Shown: piece by piece, positions 22,900 to 36,500 of the stretch
Position numbering within the stretch: the first letter of the stretch is position 1
Layout of the letters: each line of letters opens with the position of its first letter
Origin: Steromphala cineraria
Taxonomy: Eukaryota > Mollusca > Gastropoda > Trochida > Trochidae
Length of the DNA stretch: 64,000 nt
NCBI GenBank assembly: GCA_916613615.1
Contig: OU744720.1
Coordinates: 78,023,338-78,087,337 of the forward strand
Direction: 5' to 3'
Notes under the pieces: generated by a model
What the model saw: only the letters and a program-made list of their open reading frames with translations
The model's database searches: none
Told to the model about the DNA's origin: nothing
Made by a program: the position numbers and the translations under genes

Positions 22900-23790
22900 A
22901 CTAAGTCAAAGTAGATATTTGAAAAAGTAAAATATGATTGCTGTTCATTCAAATACATTAAAAAGAGGAAGTTTTTTCACCACCCACTTGATTGCAGCAT
23001 GTTACTTATTAAACTTAGCTTTATGTTTAGTTGCTTTAGATTTGAAATCATTAACAAACATTAGTGTACATTCAGAAAAGAAAAACATTGAGAAACAAAC
23101 ACAATAGTGAATGGCTCATGATACTCTCAACACGAAATCCCTTACCAGCTTAAAATTATCATCAAGTTCAAGCCTTATTTCTTGACCAATTTCATTTAAA
23201 TTTTCAAGGTTATTCTCAACATATTCAATTAAATGATATATAATATATATTTTTTGGAATTTTATTTTTTATTATAGCGTCCACTTTGAGATTTTAACCT
23301 CTGTGTATTGACAGATCTAAATTACAACTTAATTGCAATCGGGTCTGTTGGCCTTTCCACCTGATGTTGTGTCTAGAAACCTTGTTTGATGACTTTGGTT
23401 GTTCATTTTACAAATGATTGAAATGACTAGGGTATTTTCTGTGAAGGGACTAAGGGAGATATTCAAACACCTCTCAAGTAAAACAACGACATATTAACTC
23501 AGGTTAAGCAATTCATTCTTCAGTTGCTGCCTTTATGATTATCTCAGACAGTGAGACAGCACTCACAAGTTCAAGAAAAGTTGTCAATATTAAAGTTACC
23601 TGATTAACTGCATCGATTACCAAGTAAACAGACTGTATATTGAATCAAATTTTGCGACTGTACATACCTTTCAATAATTTAACAAAAGTCAGCCATAAAC
23701 AGTTTGTACTTACTTATAAAGATTTCATCAAACAGACAAAAAGCGTGAGAGAATGGAGGTCGCCATTTTGAACTGTCACGTGACTCAGGA
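22900..23790 (-). other. SNRNP25: SNRNP25 5' UTR exon and leader intron
   Basis: On the minus strand a donor TATAA|gtaagtac lies at 23714/23713 and an acceptor gacttag ends at 22901, placing an intron in the leader between about 23713 and 22901. The first, non-coding exon would run from about 23714 to a start site near 23770-23790. It contains a 13-codon upstream ORF including stop (23766-23728, starting ATGGCGACC). Confidence 0.6.
23760..23784. promoter_or_regulatory. Core of divergent SNRNP25/CCDC60 promoter: YY1-type site and palindromic E-box
   Basis: On the minus strand CAAAATGGCGAC (about 23759-23770) matches the YY1 consensus that often overlaps start sites of housekeeping genes. Immediately upstream (23775-23784) is the perfect palindrome GTCACGTGAC, a USF/MITF-type E-box, running into TGACTCA, an AP-1-like site. 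Site identities are consensus matches, not proof of binding. Confidence 0.5.
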
Positions 23791-24025
23791 TAAAAAAAAA
23801 CGAAATGGCATTCGTTTGTGTTTTGTTTATAGATAGAAGTTATTCAATTCAATTATCCTTTCACTTTTTCCTTGTGATGTTTCTTTAGAACAATAAGTAA
23901 CTATAAAATTATGTGTCGATTCCAATGGATTGCATTAACATAGGCCTAATCTAATTTCGTAAAATGTTTATTCAACTTTTTGAAATACGAAGAAACTACT
24001 TCCGGGGGCACCTGTCAGTTGACAA

Positions 24026-24039
24026 GTTTCCATGCGACC
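24026..24039 (+). promoter_or_regulatory. Possible degenerate X-box upstream of CCDC60
   Basis: GTTTCCATGCGACC has one good RFX half-site (GTTTCC, AT spacer) and a poor second half. It lies within about 260 bp of the CCDC60 leader exon donor. Weak; listed because ciliary genes are often RFX-controlled. Confidence 0.2.
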
Positions 24040-24505
24040 GGGTCAATCCAAGAAGCTGTGAGAGAAAATATCGACAGGGTGTTCTAACGTGGCTTGTCAT
24101 GGTATGCCCGTGTCGGTGAGACGACATGTCATGGATTTTAGCTAGGATTTTCTCTGACATGACATGTTCAGTGGCTAAAAATGCTTGTCAAGTGAAGTTA
24201 TTATTTTGGAAGCCTTGCAGCAAATTTAGATATGAAATACCAGAATAAATCTACACCACAACATATTTATTTTCTTTAGTCAGGTGAGTTCAATCATAGT
24301 TTCTTTTCACATATACATTTGTCATGATTTTATTTCAATTTCAGTGTATTTGATTAGTACTGAACAAGATATTTAATTTGTTTATGTCTTCCAAAATGTA
24401 TTTCATTTATAATTATTATAGAGTCACATATATTATCATGCATGGAGTATTGTTGAAATAACATAGTTTTTGTATTTTATTTCAGGAATTCATTGAACAG
24501 TAAGG

Positions 24506-27500
24506 ATGCCAGCCCGAGATCCTCAATCATATGTGGCAGTTCTTCCTTTGCCAATTCTATCGCAAAAAGGAATAAAAATTCAAGCTCGTAGTGACACAGT
24601 TTTTAACCCAACATTACCAAGTCGGGAACTTGTAAGACGGAACAATTATGTGAGGCGGCAACAGCAGCTGTCAAGTCAAGGATTCCGTTCTGTGTGCCAT
24701 AAACCGTATCAAGGGATTGGAGATCCATTTTATCTTGAAGAACAGAAGCTTATACTACATTCTCTTGGACAGTGGGAAGAGGTAGGACAATAAATATATG
24801 TTTGGTTATTTTGTCATTTGAAATAATTCATCACTCATTGTCCTATATGGAGCGCGGTGGTGTAGTGGTTAGCGTGCTGGCCTATCACGCCAAAGACCGG
24901 GGTTCGAATCCAGGTGGAGACACCAAAGATTTGTGACCTGGGCTTTACACCGTATTGTGTCCTTGGGCAAGGCACTTCATCCACATTGCACTCAGTCTAC
25001 CCAGCTGTACAATTGGGTACCTGAATACGGGAAGTACGGACCTATGTGGTCGCGCGAAGCTCTTAGTGACGGCTTAGTACAATTCTTTCAGGGTGATAAT
25101 ATACAGCCAATGAGCAGTGCTTACACTGGATATTAGGCTTAAAAATGTTCATTATTTTATTATTAAACTCTACTGCAAAGACATATTTTGACTAAAAAAT
25201 TTACATAATGTTTCAGCAATATCAAAATTGGTACTAAAGACAATAGTAATGCATTCAAGTAAATTGAAATTCTTAGGGAGATAAAATAAATGTTTTTAAA
25301 GCTTGATTTCTTCAAGTTGCTATTGGTTTTATCAATCTATTACAAGGACAAACATATGAGAAAGAACTTTATCATTGCAGTGATACATGATTGAAAGATA
25401 TATTTCTAAATGAACATTCTAAGCATTTGATACACTGAGTGAAAGTGAGTGGTTATTCAAAGTTTTTATCCCCCGCCGCGCGTTTAGCGCGAAGCGGGGG
25501 ATATAGTATTCAGCTCCGTACGTCCGTCCGTCCGTCCGTCCCGCTTCTTGTTAGCACGATATCTAATGAACCGCTCAACCTAGAATCTTCAAACTTGGTA
25601 CCAGTCTTCATCTGGGGAATACGCAGACCTGAAAAGTTTTTGGTGACCTTGACCTCATTTTCAAGGTCACAGCAAGACTTTGACCAGTTTTGAAAATGTT
25701 GTTAGCGCGATATCTAATGAACCGCTCATCCTAGAATCTTCAAACTTGGTACCAGTCTTCATCTGGGGAATACGCAGACCTGAAAAGTTTTTATTGACCT
25801 TGACCTCATTTTCAAGGTCACGGTTAGACTTTGACCAGTTTTGAAAATGTTGTTAGAGCCATATTTCATGAACCCATTAACCTTTGTTGAATGTTATGAT
25901 GACACATATTTGCATATTACAGAGAGATGGGTCGGAGAGCAGCAGTTCGGAAGATGAAGGACACCAAACACTGGATACTCCTAGTCCTAAGAAAACCATG
26001 GTGAGTTAACTCTTTGGTATTGCCATTTACGGTAATTAAATTGGAAATGCTGAAAAAATAAATTATTTTCATCCCTATCTTTAGCATTAATCTATCATCT
26101 ATATAATCTCCTTTCTATCTTCTCATATCACTTTAGTAAGACCGCCTGTTCATTATAAAACATAGGATTATCCATCTTTCTTCATCAAACCTGTAGAATG
26201 CCAATAAAATATTAAATATTAAAACCCTCAGATATCAAATAACTATCAGGTTTGCCAGAGTCTTTTCCTCTGAAAATATTTTCTAGTGTGGATTATAATT
26301 ATTTGCGAATTATTTACATTTTATTGCTAGGCCTCTTGGCGAGTCTTGAGAGTTATTATATCTCTAGCACTATAAAATGATAAGATGATGGAATTTTTTA
26401 ATCATAGTTATGACGTTTTGCATGGTTGTGTCTGCATGTCTTGACATTATGATTTCTGAAATATCAAATTGTGAAGATAAATTGAGTGTTTCAATTATTA
26501 TTCATAACTCTTTTCTATATTTATGTAATATATATGCCTCCAGGGGTGGCATTGACTTTTTTTTTTCCATTTAAAGTCATTGTTAGCATGTAATGACTAT
26601 TGTTAATCTGCCTCACTATTTAAAACAAATACAATGGTTTAAGTGGCAGTTGGACCGATGTTATCTGAGGCATTTCATCCAGAGAGTTGATTTGTATGTG
26701 AAGTTCAGGGGTATAACACTACATTTAAGCTTTGGTATTAGAGTAAAGGCCCCTGATTTGTTATTGAATGATCAACAGGTTATTTTTCTTGTAAAAGTTT
26801 GATAATTGAAGCAAGTAAAAACTGAATAATCAAATTTAGGTAATTGGATGAACAAGATTTTTTATAAAACAGAAAAATAAAATTAATTGCTGTATGAAAT
26901 TGGTATCAATTGCTGAACACCTACCATGTTACTGCAGGTTAAGATTTAAAAACAATTTGCAATTATGCATAAATTGTAACTTAAATTATTTTACTATTGG
27001 TTCCTGGTCCGCCATCTTGGTTTTTACATATCATAAAAATTATGCTCATTGCTGTATACATACTTTTACTATTTTTACACCCAAAGAAAAGACAATATAC
27101 CTGATTGAAAGAGTAATAAAACAAATACAAATAACTATTATATTATATGAGACTGATAAGGAGGCCTTTAAACGGTTTTCTCATAATGACATTTCTCATT
27201 ACCGGGTATTCATTAACAAGTTTTCCTTCTCTTTTCTTTGTTTTTTTCTTTTGTTAATAAATGTGTGCTATGACATTGTCAAGTTTACAAGAACCTTAGT
27301 ATTGACCTTGGTGACGTGTCAAAGTTGTCATGTGCAATTATATAATTCTTCAACAGGAAAATACTATTAAATTTTGTTGAAAATTAATACCAAGATAGAT
27401 ACCTCTCTCTCTTTATAAGCTACATAACTTACATAATATATAATAGTCAAATAAATTTAAGGAACATATCTGTGATTAACATATATCCTTTATATATATG

Positions 27501-30500
27501 TGTATGCACTTTTCATTAAACAAATACTGACATTTTGGAAATAAATACTGAAAGTTATGCAGGTTCTGTATGGAGCTTTGATTTGTTGAGCTCAGAAGGG
27601 GTCAAAAGTGAAAATTACATGATGTCAGATGGTTATGGTTTTTATGATTCAACCTTGATACAGGTGTTTTTATTCCTTTGAAAGTGATATATCTCAAAGT
27701 CAAAGTCAAAAGAAGTTTATTGTACTTGAGGCCTCTGACCCATATACAATGATATACACATACATATATACAATATACATCTTTACAGAGATGCACATGG
27801 ATATAGCAATGGAATAAGGATTCACATATATGTAGGATTAAATAAAGAATAGTTTAAGATTTTGCAGACAAAGCATAGATCACGTATTTCCCTTTAAACA
27901 CATTTTGTCTAAGATCCATGCCATGTTTTATGAACAGACATAATTTCAATATAGCATCTTCATCATTTGATAACAAAAGTGCTGTGAATGCTATTACACT
28001 TCTCATTGAGAAGAAACGTTTCGGTAGGTAATTTAATCTTAGTTCAGTATAATATGGACAATCAAATGTAATCCCATGTAGTGAATAGCTTGTTTAACAC
28101 ATATGTTCCTTAAATAATGTGATTAAAATATCCCACATTACATAACTTATCAAATAAAATGAACTGTATTTAAAGTTCATAAATCTGTAGCCCCATGTCA
28201 GGTATGCTTGTAAAATTATGAAATATATTAAATTATAACATATAAATATATATATTTAAAGTAAGATTATGAAATTTATTTATTAAAAAATATATTTAAA
28301 GTTTACAAATCAGTAGCCCCATGTTAGGTATGCTTGTTGGTATGAACGTCACTTATTGTATAATAACAACTTCTATCGAATAGTTTACTTTTGAGCTACA
28401 AACATTTAAAGTTGTTGCAATTGATAAATACTATTAGACTGTTCCTGAAATTGTTTTGAGAAGCATAGTTCACAGAGAACAATATTTCTCTTGCTTGAGA
28501 GCATACAGCTCTGATGTTTCTTTCTTCACCCGAGATGCATGATTAGTTTAAGCAGTGTGCCAGACAGTCTCACAGTGTATGTATGTGCATGTCTCCAGTG
28601 TAAATCACAACAAATCCAGGGTGTTACGGAGCTAAGTTATTCACACCAGGGAACAGATTAAGTCCACAATGTAACAATCAAAGACTGAAAGGCAGCTCTA
28701 TTAATCCTGTTTACCACTGTAGCAGGAGCTTTGATACTGCCCATGCAATCATTATGCTCAACTATAATACCATATTACATTCATACATTCATACACGCTT
28801 CGGTGACTTCCCTCTGAGATTTGAATGCACAGGACCGATACTTATGTCACTATTGCGGAATGATAGGATTTGGCCTTGGAGTGCAATTTACAATCATACC
28901 CTTGTACTATATTTAGCGCCCAATTTTATTGTTAAAAATTCATCCTATGATTTTCATTTGAATTTGAATAGTTTTTTTTAAACATTTTTTTCTTTTATAG
29001 TGGTAGAGAAGCCAAACCATATAATTGATTCTCAATTATTCTAGGGAAAAGCATTACATGTTTGCAAGCATATAAATCATGGTTGATAAATCTTTTTGCT
29101 TCAATCCAGAATGAACTACTAAAATATTCAAAATCTTTTGTCAAAAATATTTGTTTGGATAAAAAAACCTTCTATCATGCCTTCTTTTGACCTCATGACA
29201 TTTGACTGTGAAAACCTCATAAAGTTGAACCAATACGTCATACCGTTAATCAAAAACAATACTTGATGGCTCAAAATGGGAATTGGAGGCCTGTCATTTT
29301 TTATCTCAGCTAAAAAAGGTTAGAGTTTTATTTTAAGAGCATTTTTTCCTTAAATAAGTGACTGAAGTATTGAAAATCAATGATTTTATGGAAAGCTTTA
29401 CATGTTTGCAAACTTATGATAGTACCGGTAGAAGCAATCCTTTTGCTTTTCAAGGCAGGACAAACTACTAAATTATATTAAAATTTTAAAACAATTGTGA
29501 TGTAAAATTTATTTTTGATTAAAAATCTTTTTATTAGGCAATTTGTTTTTACCTTATGACATTTGATTGTTACAACTTCATGAAGTTAAACCAAAGCTTC
29601 ATACCTTCACTCAAATACCGCAATGTGACCACAATGAGAATTGGAGGAGTTTTTTTATCTCAGCGAAAAGATGATTAGAGTGTTATTTTAAAAGGACTAG
29701 GGTATTTTTCCTCCCTTAATAAGTGACTGAAGTCTATTTGAAATTAATGTTACTAACCTTTAAAGGGGCAGTAGCACGTTTTTAGGGAGAATTTAAGGTG
29801 ATGTCAGGAATATGAAAATTAAGGGTTCCAATTGAAAGACAAACTAAATGCAGCAGTAATAATTCAAATATTTAACATAAAGTTTAGCCATGCGATTCCT
29901 TTTTCTTACATAAAATGAATTAAAGGTGTTCACAAAAAGTGGCCGCCAATGGATTTTGTGTAAATTTTCATACTTTGTCCTCTGACTATGGATGATTGGC
30001 TTGTGTAAAGAGCTTTTTGGCACTGTTAAAATAATACATTCAGCATTAACTTACAATTATCAGTGACAAATTTAAAATATAAAATTATCAAAAAACGTGC
30101 TACTGCCCCTTTAAAGTCCTCTCTTTATTTGACAAAACAAAATCAAGTGGTTTAAACATATTTATCCATGATAATTATACATGAAAAAGGTCACCAGACA
30201 AGCCAAAGGCTTATTCAAATGCGTGTCCTCATTAGAATACAAGAATAATTTGCAGATGATAACATCAGATAGATAAACACATTCCATACATTAGTTACAA
30301 CATCAAAGAAAGAGTTTAATTTGATCAAGCTTACATGGTTCTGATAAGTCCTGGGAATTATTTTTTTTATAATAAATAATAAGGTATGTTCACACTAAGA
30401 TGGCTGCCACTCAGTTTTCCCTTTATAGGGCATACCGTTTCTAATGACTATATATCTTTGGTCATTTAATGAGGTGTTTAGGCTTCTAAAGTAACTGTTA

Positions 30501-33500
30501 AGTGCATTATTTTTTGACAACAATAAAATCACAGAAGCTTTGTACCCATTGTCTTAAAAAATATATCTTACCTTTAATAATCATTTCTAAGTCGTGAAGT
30601 GTTTATCATTGTAATCAATATTTGTTCTCATGTCGTTTATTGACAGGAGCTCTTTGTAAGAGATTATAGATATAAGTGTTAGAGACAAGACACGATTGGA
30701 GTTATTTATGGAATGTTATGTATACAAGGATTTACTTTTTCATTTTGTGGCATTAGATATTAGTTTGTAAGCTTATTGATCTATTGATAACACATGTTAT
30801 AACACAATGTTATTTAGTTTTCTCTTCCATGGTCAATATGTAATTTAAATTGTAAAGTTTTCATTCTTATGCAAACATTGCCTTAATACATGGTTTCCTT
30901 TATTGCAATGTACCAAACAACTCTGCTATGTCCAATATTCAATTTTATGAACCTTTAATGTTAGGCTCTATATTAAAGTTACTCACATTATTAAAACAGT
31001 CAATAATAAGTGTCATATGACTTTTACAAAAAGACAATGAATTTGATAATACCAAAGTCAGAGTGAGTGATATACACAATTTTGCAGGAGTTTCCTAAAA
31101 ATCATACAGCACACTTACACTTGTAATAATTTCTGATTCATTTTTATCCATTTACATTGCAAAAAAAACCAACCAAGAAATGGCCTGCTTTTCTTACTTT
31201 GGTCTTCTTCAGTACTGTATGAACAGTAAATTCACAGTCACCAAAATACAGGATATCTACAACAATTATTGAAATGCAAATTTAAGCTAAATGTGCACAA
31301 TGATACATATCGAAAATATGTCATGTTATGTTTAATCCTATGGGTGATAACTATCAAGATGTTCTGTGCTCTGTTTTTCAGACGGCAGCCAAGTTTGTGT
31401 TGCGTCGGACCCGGAAGGATCTGAACACTCTGAATAAGGAAGTGACATCAGGGAGGTCAGTACTTGTTTCTCTGTGTGACGTTCAGATCGCAACGCTCTC
31501 CCTTTTCATTCTTTTTTTTTCTATTGTCAAACTGTTAAGCACTGTTAAATGATTCAACAGTGGTGGTAGTACAGTAGAACACGGATATAGCGAACTCTCG
31601 GATATAGCGAACAAAGTTTCAAGTCCCGTCCCTATATAATATCAATAAAATTATATGCGTATAGCGAACACCGGATATATCGACCTAAATTCTTTGGTCC
31701 CTTGGAGTTCATTATATCGGAGTTCTACTGTACATGTTTCAAGGAATATAAATTGAATGAACAAAACTAAAAAATAAATTTTACTAATTGCAAGAAAATG
31801 TTTTTTAATCAAAAGTATTAGATTTAAAATTAATGTACCTTTTTCGTTAAAGTTATGCAAATCCATATTATGTTTGCAGCGATAAATAAAAGTACCCCTG
31901 CCTCCTGCTTAAACACTCATAAAATTCAGAAAGGACCAGTTAAAAATATAAGGTGCCAGTCTGATGGGAAGCAAAGTTTTCAATGTGGTACTATTTGCTT
32001 ACTTATCTGAGGAGTCATTTAAAACTGCTGAGACTCACAAGAATTTGTTTTAGCAAGTCCCTGTACTCAGCAAGTCAAATCTGTAGATTGATTACTCCCT
32101 ATGAGATGATTTGATCACACTAATAAGGTCGCCAGCTGTTTTTGCTTGATATTTGATACATGTACTTGATAACTTATTTTAAGATTACGTATAATAGTAT
32201 TAACTAGTGATCATTTTTACCCGCTGAAGATGATAGATTTAGCATTAACTGATATCTTTTGAGGATTTGAATTTTGAACTTCGAAGAAAAGAACTGAACA
32301 CTTTTTGCATAGTTTACTAATTACAAAGAGTGACTTTAAGGTAGAAAGTTCTTATTCAGAAAGTTTATTGTACTTGACCTTTGTCTTTACGATGACATTA
32401 TTTGTCCTACTAGCCTCAAGGGTTTTGATATGTGTACTTGACGTTCAGTCTTGAACATGCTCTCTGTGATCTTTGGCACATTTTACAGGAATGGTCTATA
32501 GTCTATAGTTTATACAGAGAATGCTAAACAACTTTCCGTTATAAATATTTCTATGAAATGTATGAGTTGTTTGGTATGAGGCAAGTAAAAGCTTTTTCGA
32601 TAGCAATACCAATTACAAATTTGATCAAATGCTATTAAACAGGATTGAGTTTAGTATAATATCCATTAATGAATTATGTCATCAGAAATTGCAAAAACAT
32701 CACTAACATGACTACTGTGGGTGCATGGTAACATTATGACATCATTTTTAAAGACTATGATGTCAAATCAATAGTCAGCTCATGATGTTTATAACACAGT
32801 GTGTAAATTCCTTTTGTTGCAATTTTAAGTTTTCTTATTTCCTTATGCTGCCACCTATATGATCTGGTTTCCGAATCAGCCTCATTAATTTGTCATCTAA
32901 AAACCTTTATCAATAGAAGTACAATTGATGCCAAGTGTAGAGAGTGTTTCTTGAATCAGGGCAGAATGTATGGATTTGAATTCTAGTGTACAAAAAGTAT
33001 TTAAACTTGATTTTTCAAACATTTGTTGTAGTGATTTTAGTAGTTTATCTTACTACTGGATGTACATACACTTGTATGTTACAATTCCTTTAATGTCAGT
33101 GCTTGCAACACATATATAATATCTATGCAGCCATACAGTACCAGTGCTATAAGTACATAACACTTGTGTGTAACCGATATACACAGGAAAGGTTTTTGAT
33201 ATATGTTCCCACTGGTCAATTTCCCAATAAAAATGTGCAAGGTAGCTTGGAGACTAATCTCGGCGAGATCAGCGATATGCCAATATTGTGTTGACGCTAT
33301 GATTGATGGAGGGTGGGAATATATCTGCAGGTGATCTACAGGTCTAGCGGGGAGACCATAACTAGAATGGAGCAGTAAACACATCGTTAACCGTCTCTCC
33401 TCGTAGCAACTGTTACCGCTCCTTATATACTGCCATGAGGGGGTAGAGAGTGGTCTTTGTCTCCATACCGGCTGACATTGTTACTAGTGTAAACACGCTG

Positions 33501-36500
33501 TACTTAAAGTGGGTAAATTACTCACGTGTGATAAATTGCTTGTGGTCGTACACTTTGTGTAAATTTATTGACTTAGGCCATGACTGATACAAAAATAAAT
33601 GAAAAGGCACTGTTAAAGGGAATACATATTTGTTGTTCGGATATAAAAGTTATGAAACCTCGAACCTGGCAATTTTCTTTATGTCATTATTATCAGGCAA
33701 TATTTTCATTCATTCAAAAATATTTAAGATATTGTACATAAGCCTCTATCACTTTTTTACAATTTAATTATTATATGGAATACTAGGGGTTTTTAACTCC
33801 AAAAATTCATACCCGTAAGTTATTTGATGTCTATTATGGATTATGATAATATAAATGTGAGTTTTAAATCAATAAATATACTTAACCTGGTGTGAGGATG
33901 AACATCACTTCCTTTTTTGCCGTCTCAACTCAATCTGATTATTAGTTTAATATAAAGGAATTGCATGATAGAAATCATTTACATGAATGATATGTCTTCA
34001 TAAATCACTAATATATGGTGGGTAAATATGTAGTGAGATATTGAAGTGACAGCTATCAACTTATTTTATAATGTGATTATTTACAATAATATTTGGTCAT
34101 GCTGTTAATGCAAAGCATTTTAAAAAAGAAATTATATATTTATTGTATATCTGTATATGCAGATACATACAATTGAAAATATAAAAATGTCATCACAATA
34201 TAGATTTAATGCAAAGCATTTTATAAATTTAATCAAGAAATAACATATTTTGTTCATTCATATTCTGTATATGCAGATAAATGCCATAAAAATATGATAA
34301 ATGTCACTAAGATATAGATCTTATCAGCCTGCTCATTTAGTGGGGTCAATGAAGTGTAGATAAGCATAATATAAGAGTCATTTGAGAAGTTCTGGGTCTA
34401 TGAAGCTTAAGTAATTAGAGTTAACAGGACCATTCAACACTTGGAGGTTGAGACCACCCAGCCTGACACTGATACAGGAACAGCTGTCGTTTACAGCTTA
34501 ATGACCAAATTTATGACTTGCATATTAGGTTATGATTCTTTAATGTTATAAAATATGTTATTGGTTCAATATTTGGCTTTTTTTATTGCTAATATCAGCA
34601 TTTTATTGAAGTTATGATTCTTTAATGTTATAAAATATGTTATTGGTACAATATTTGGCTTTTTTTAGCTCATCAGGACTGAAAGTCCAGATGGGCTTAT
34701 GGCATGGCCCGTCGTCCGGCGTCCGGCCGTCCGTCGTCCGTCGTCCGTCCGTCGTCCGTCCGTCCGTAAACTTTTGACACTTTCGACTTCTCCTCATGAA
34801 CCATACACATGAGAGAGCTGAAATTTTGTGTACAAGTACCTTAGCATATGGAGATTCTAATTTGTAACTTTGGTGACCCTGTGACCCCAAATAGGGTCAC
34901 AGGGGTCACAACTTTAAAAACCTATTTTCATCTTCTTCTCCAGTTCCAGAAAGACTAGAGAGTTAAAAATGATATGTGCAGACTCCTTGGCCAATGGGGA
35001 TTCTAATTTGTAACTTTGGTGACCCTGTGACCCCAAATAGGGTCACAGGGGTCACAACCTTAAATACCTATTTTCATCTTCTTCTCCAGTTCCAAAAGGA
35101 GTAGAGAGTTAAAAATGATATGTGCAGACTCCTTGGACAATGGAGATTCTAATTTGTAACTTTGGTGACCCTGTGACCCCAAATCGGGTCACAGGGGTCA
35201 CAACCTTAAAAACCTATTTTCATCTTCTTCTCCAGTTCTAAAAGGTACTAGAGAGTTAAAAACGATATGTGCAGACTCCTTGGCCAATGGGGATTTAAAT
35301 TGTAGATTTCGTGACCCCATGACCCCAAATAGGGTCACAGGGGTCACAACCTTAAAAACCTATTTTCATCTTTTTCTCCAGTTCTAAAAGGACTAGAGAG
35401 TTGAAAGTGATATGTGCAGACTCCTTGGACAATGGGGATTCTAATTTGTAACTTTGGTGAACCTGTGACCCCATATAGGGTCACAGGGGTCACAACCTTA
35501 AAAACCTATTTTCATCTTCTTCTCCAGTTCTAAAAGGACTAGAGAGTTGAAAGTGATATGTGCAGACTCCTTGGACAATGGGGATTCTAATTTGTAACTT
35601 TGGTGAACCTGTGACCCCAAATAGGGTCACAGGGGTCACAACCTTAAAAAACTATTTTCATCTTCTTCTCAAGTTCCAAAAGGTCTAGAGAGCTGAAATT
35701 ATATGTGCAGACTCCTTGACCAATGGGGATTCTAAATTATAGATTTCGTGACCCAATGACCCCAAATAGGGTCACAGGGGTCACAACCTTAAAAACTTAT
35801 TTTCATCATCATCTTTAGCTCCTAAAGGTCTATTGAGCTGAAAGACTGCATGTAGACTCCTTGGCCAATTGGGATTCTAAACTGTAGGTTTTGTGACCCC
35901 ATGACCCCAAATAGGGTCACATTAGATGACAGTTTTTGACAAATTTATTTCTCCTTGGATATTTTAGTGTGGACTTCTTTCACTGTCTGATATTGGCGAT
36001 CTAGAAAGTGTTGAATATTATTACATTTGTTTTGTATTTTTTTTATAGGTTTTCTTGTAATAGGTAACATCAGTTTCATTTTTAGCTCATCTTGCCTGTA
36101 TAAAGCAAACTTGATATGATGCCTGATGAGCTACAGAGCCAATGGCTCTATTTTTATTGCTAATATCAGCATTTGATGCAAGTTATGATTCTTTAATGTT
36201 ATAAAATATGTTATTGGTACAATATTTGGCTATTTTTATTGCTAATCTCAGCATTTGATGCAAGTTATTTTGTGGTAATTATTAGACTTCAGTATTGATG
36301 ATAGGATTGATTTATGGATTGAAGTTTTACCTTGCAAAAGAAATTCCTAAATATCATAGGCTTACTTTTGAATTGAATGACTTAACAACATTCTTATAAT
36401 TGCATGATAACACTTGCAGCTTAAAAATTGCGTAGGAGAAAGTTTGTTTCTGTTCATGCCACATGACGTTTTTGAAATGTGTGCAATGGACAGGGGTACG

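Noticed and set aside
24850..24922. A tRNA gene
   Set aside because: The B box is perfect, but acceptor and D stems do not pair and a SINE body follows.
26894..27370. 158-codon ORF in a CCDC60 intron
   Set aside because: AT-rich, no domain, no splice or start context; typical chance ORF.
33240..33460. Less AT-rich intronic island as a hidden gene or RNA
   Set aside because: No open frame in agreement with splice sites and no recognisable RNA fold; an enhancer is possible but unsupported.
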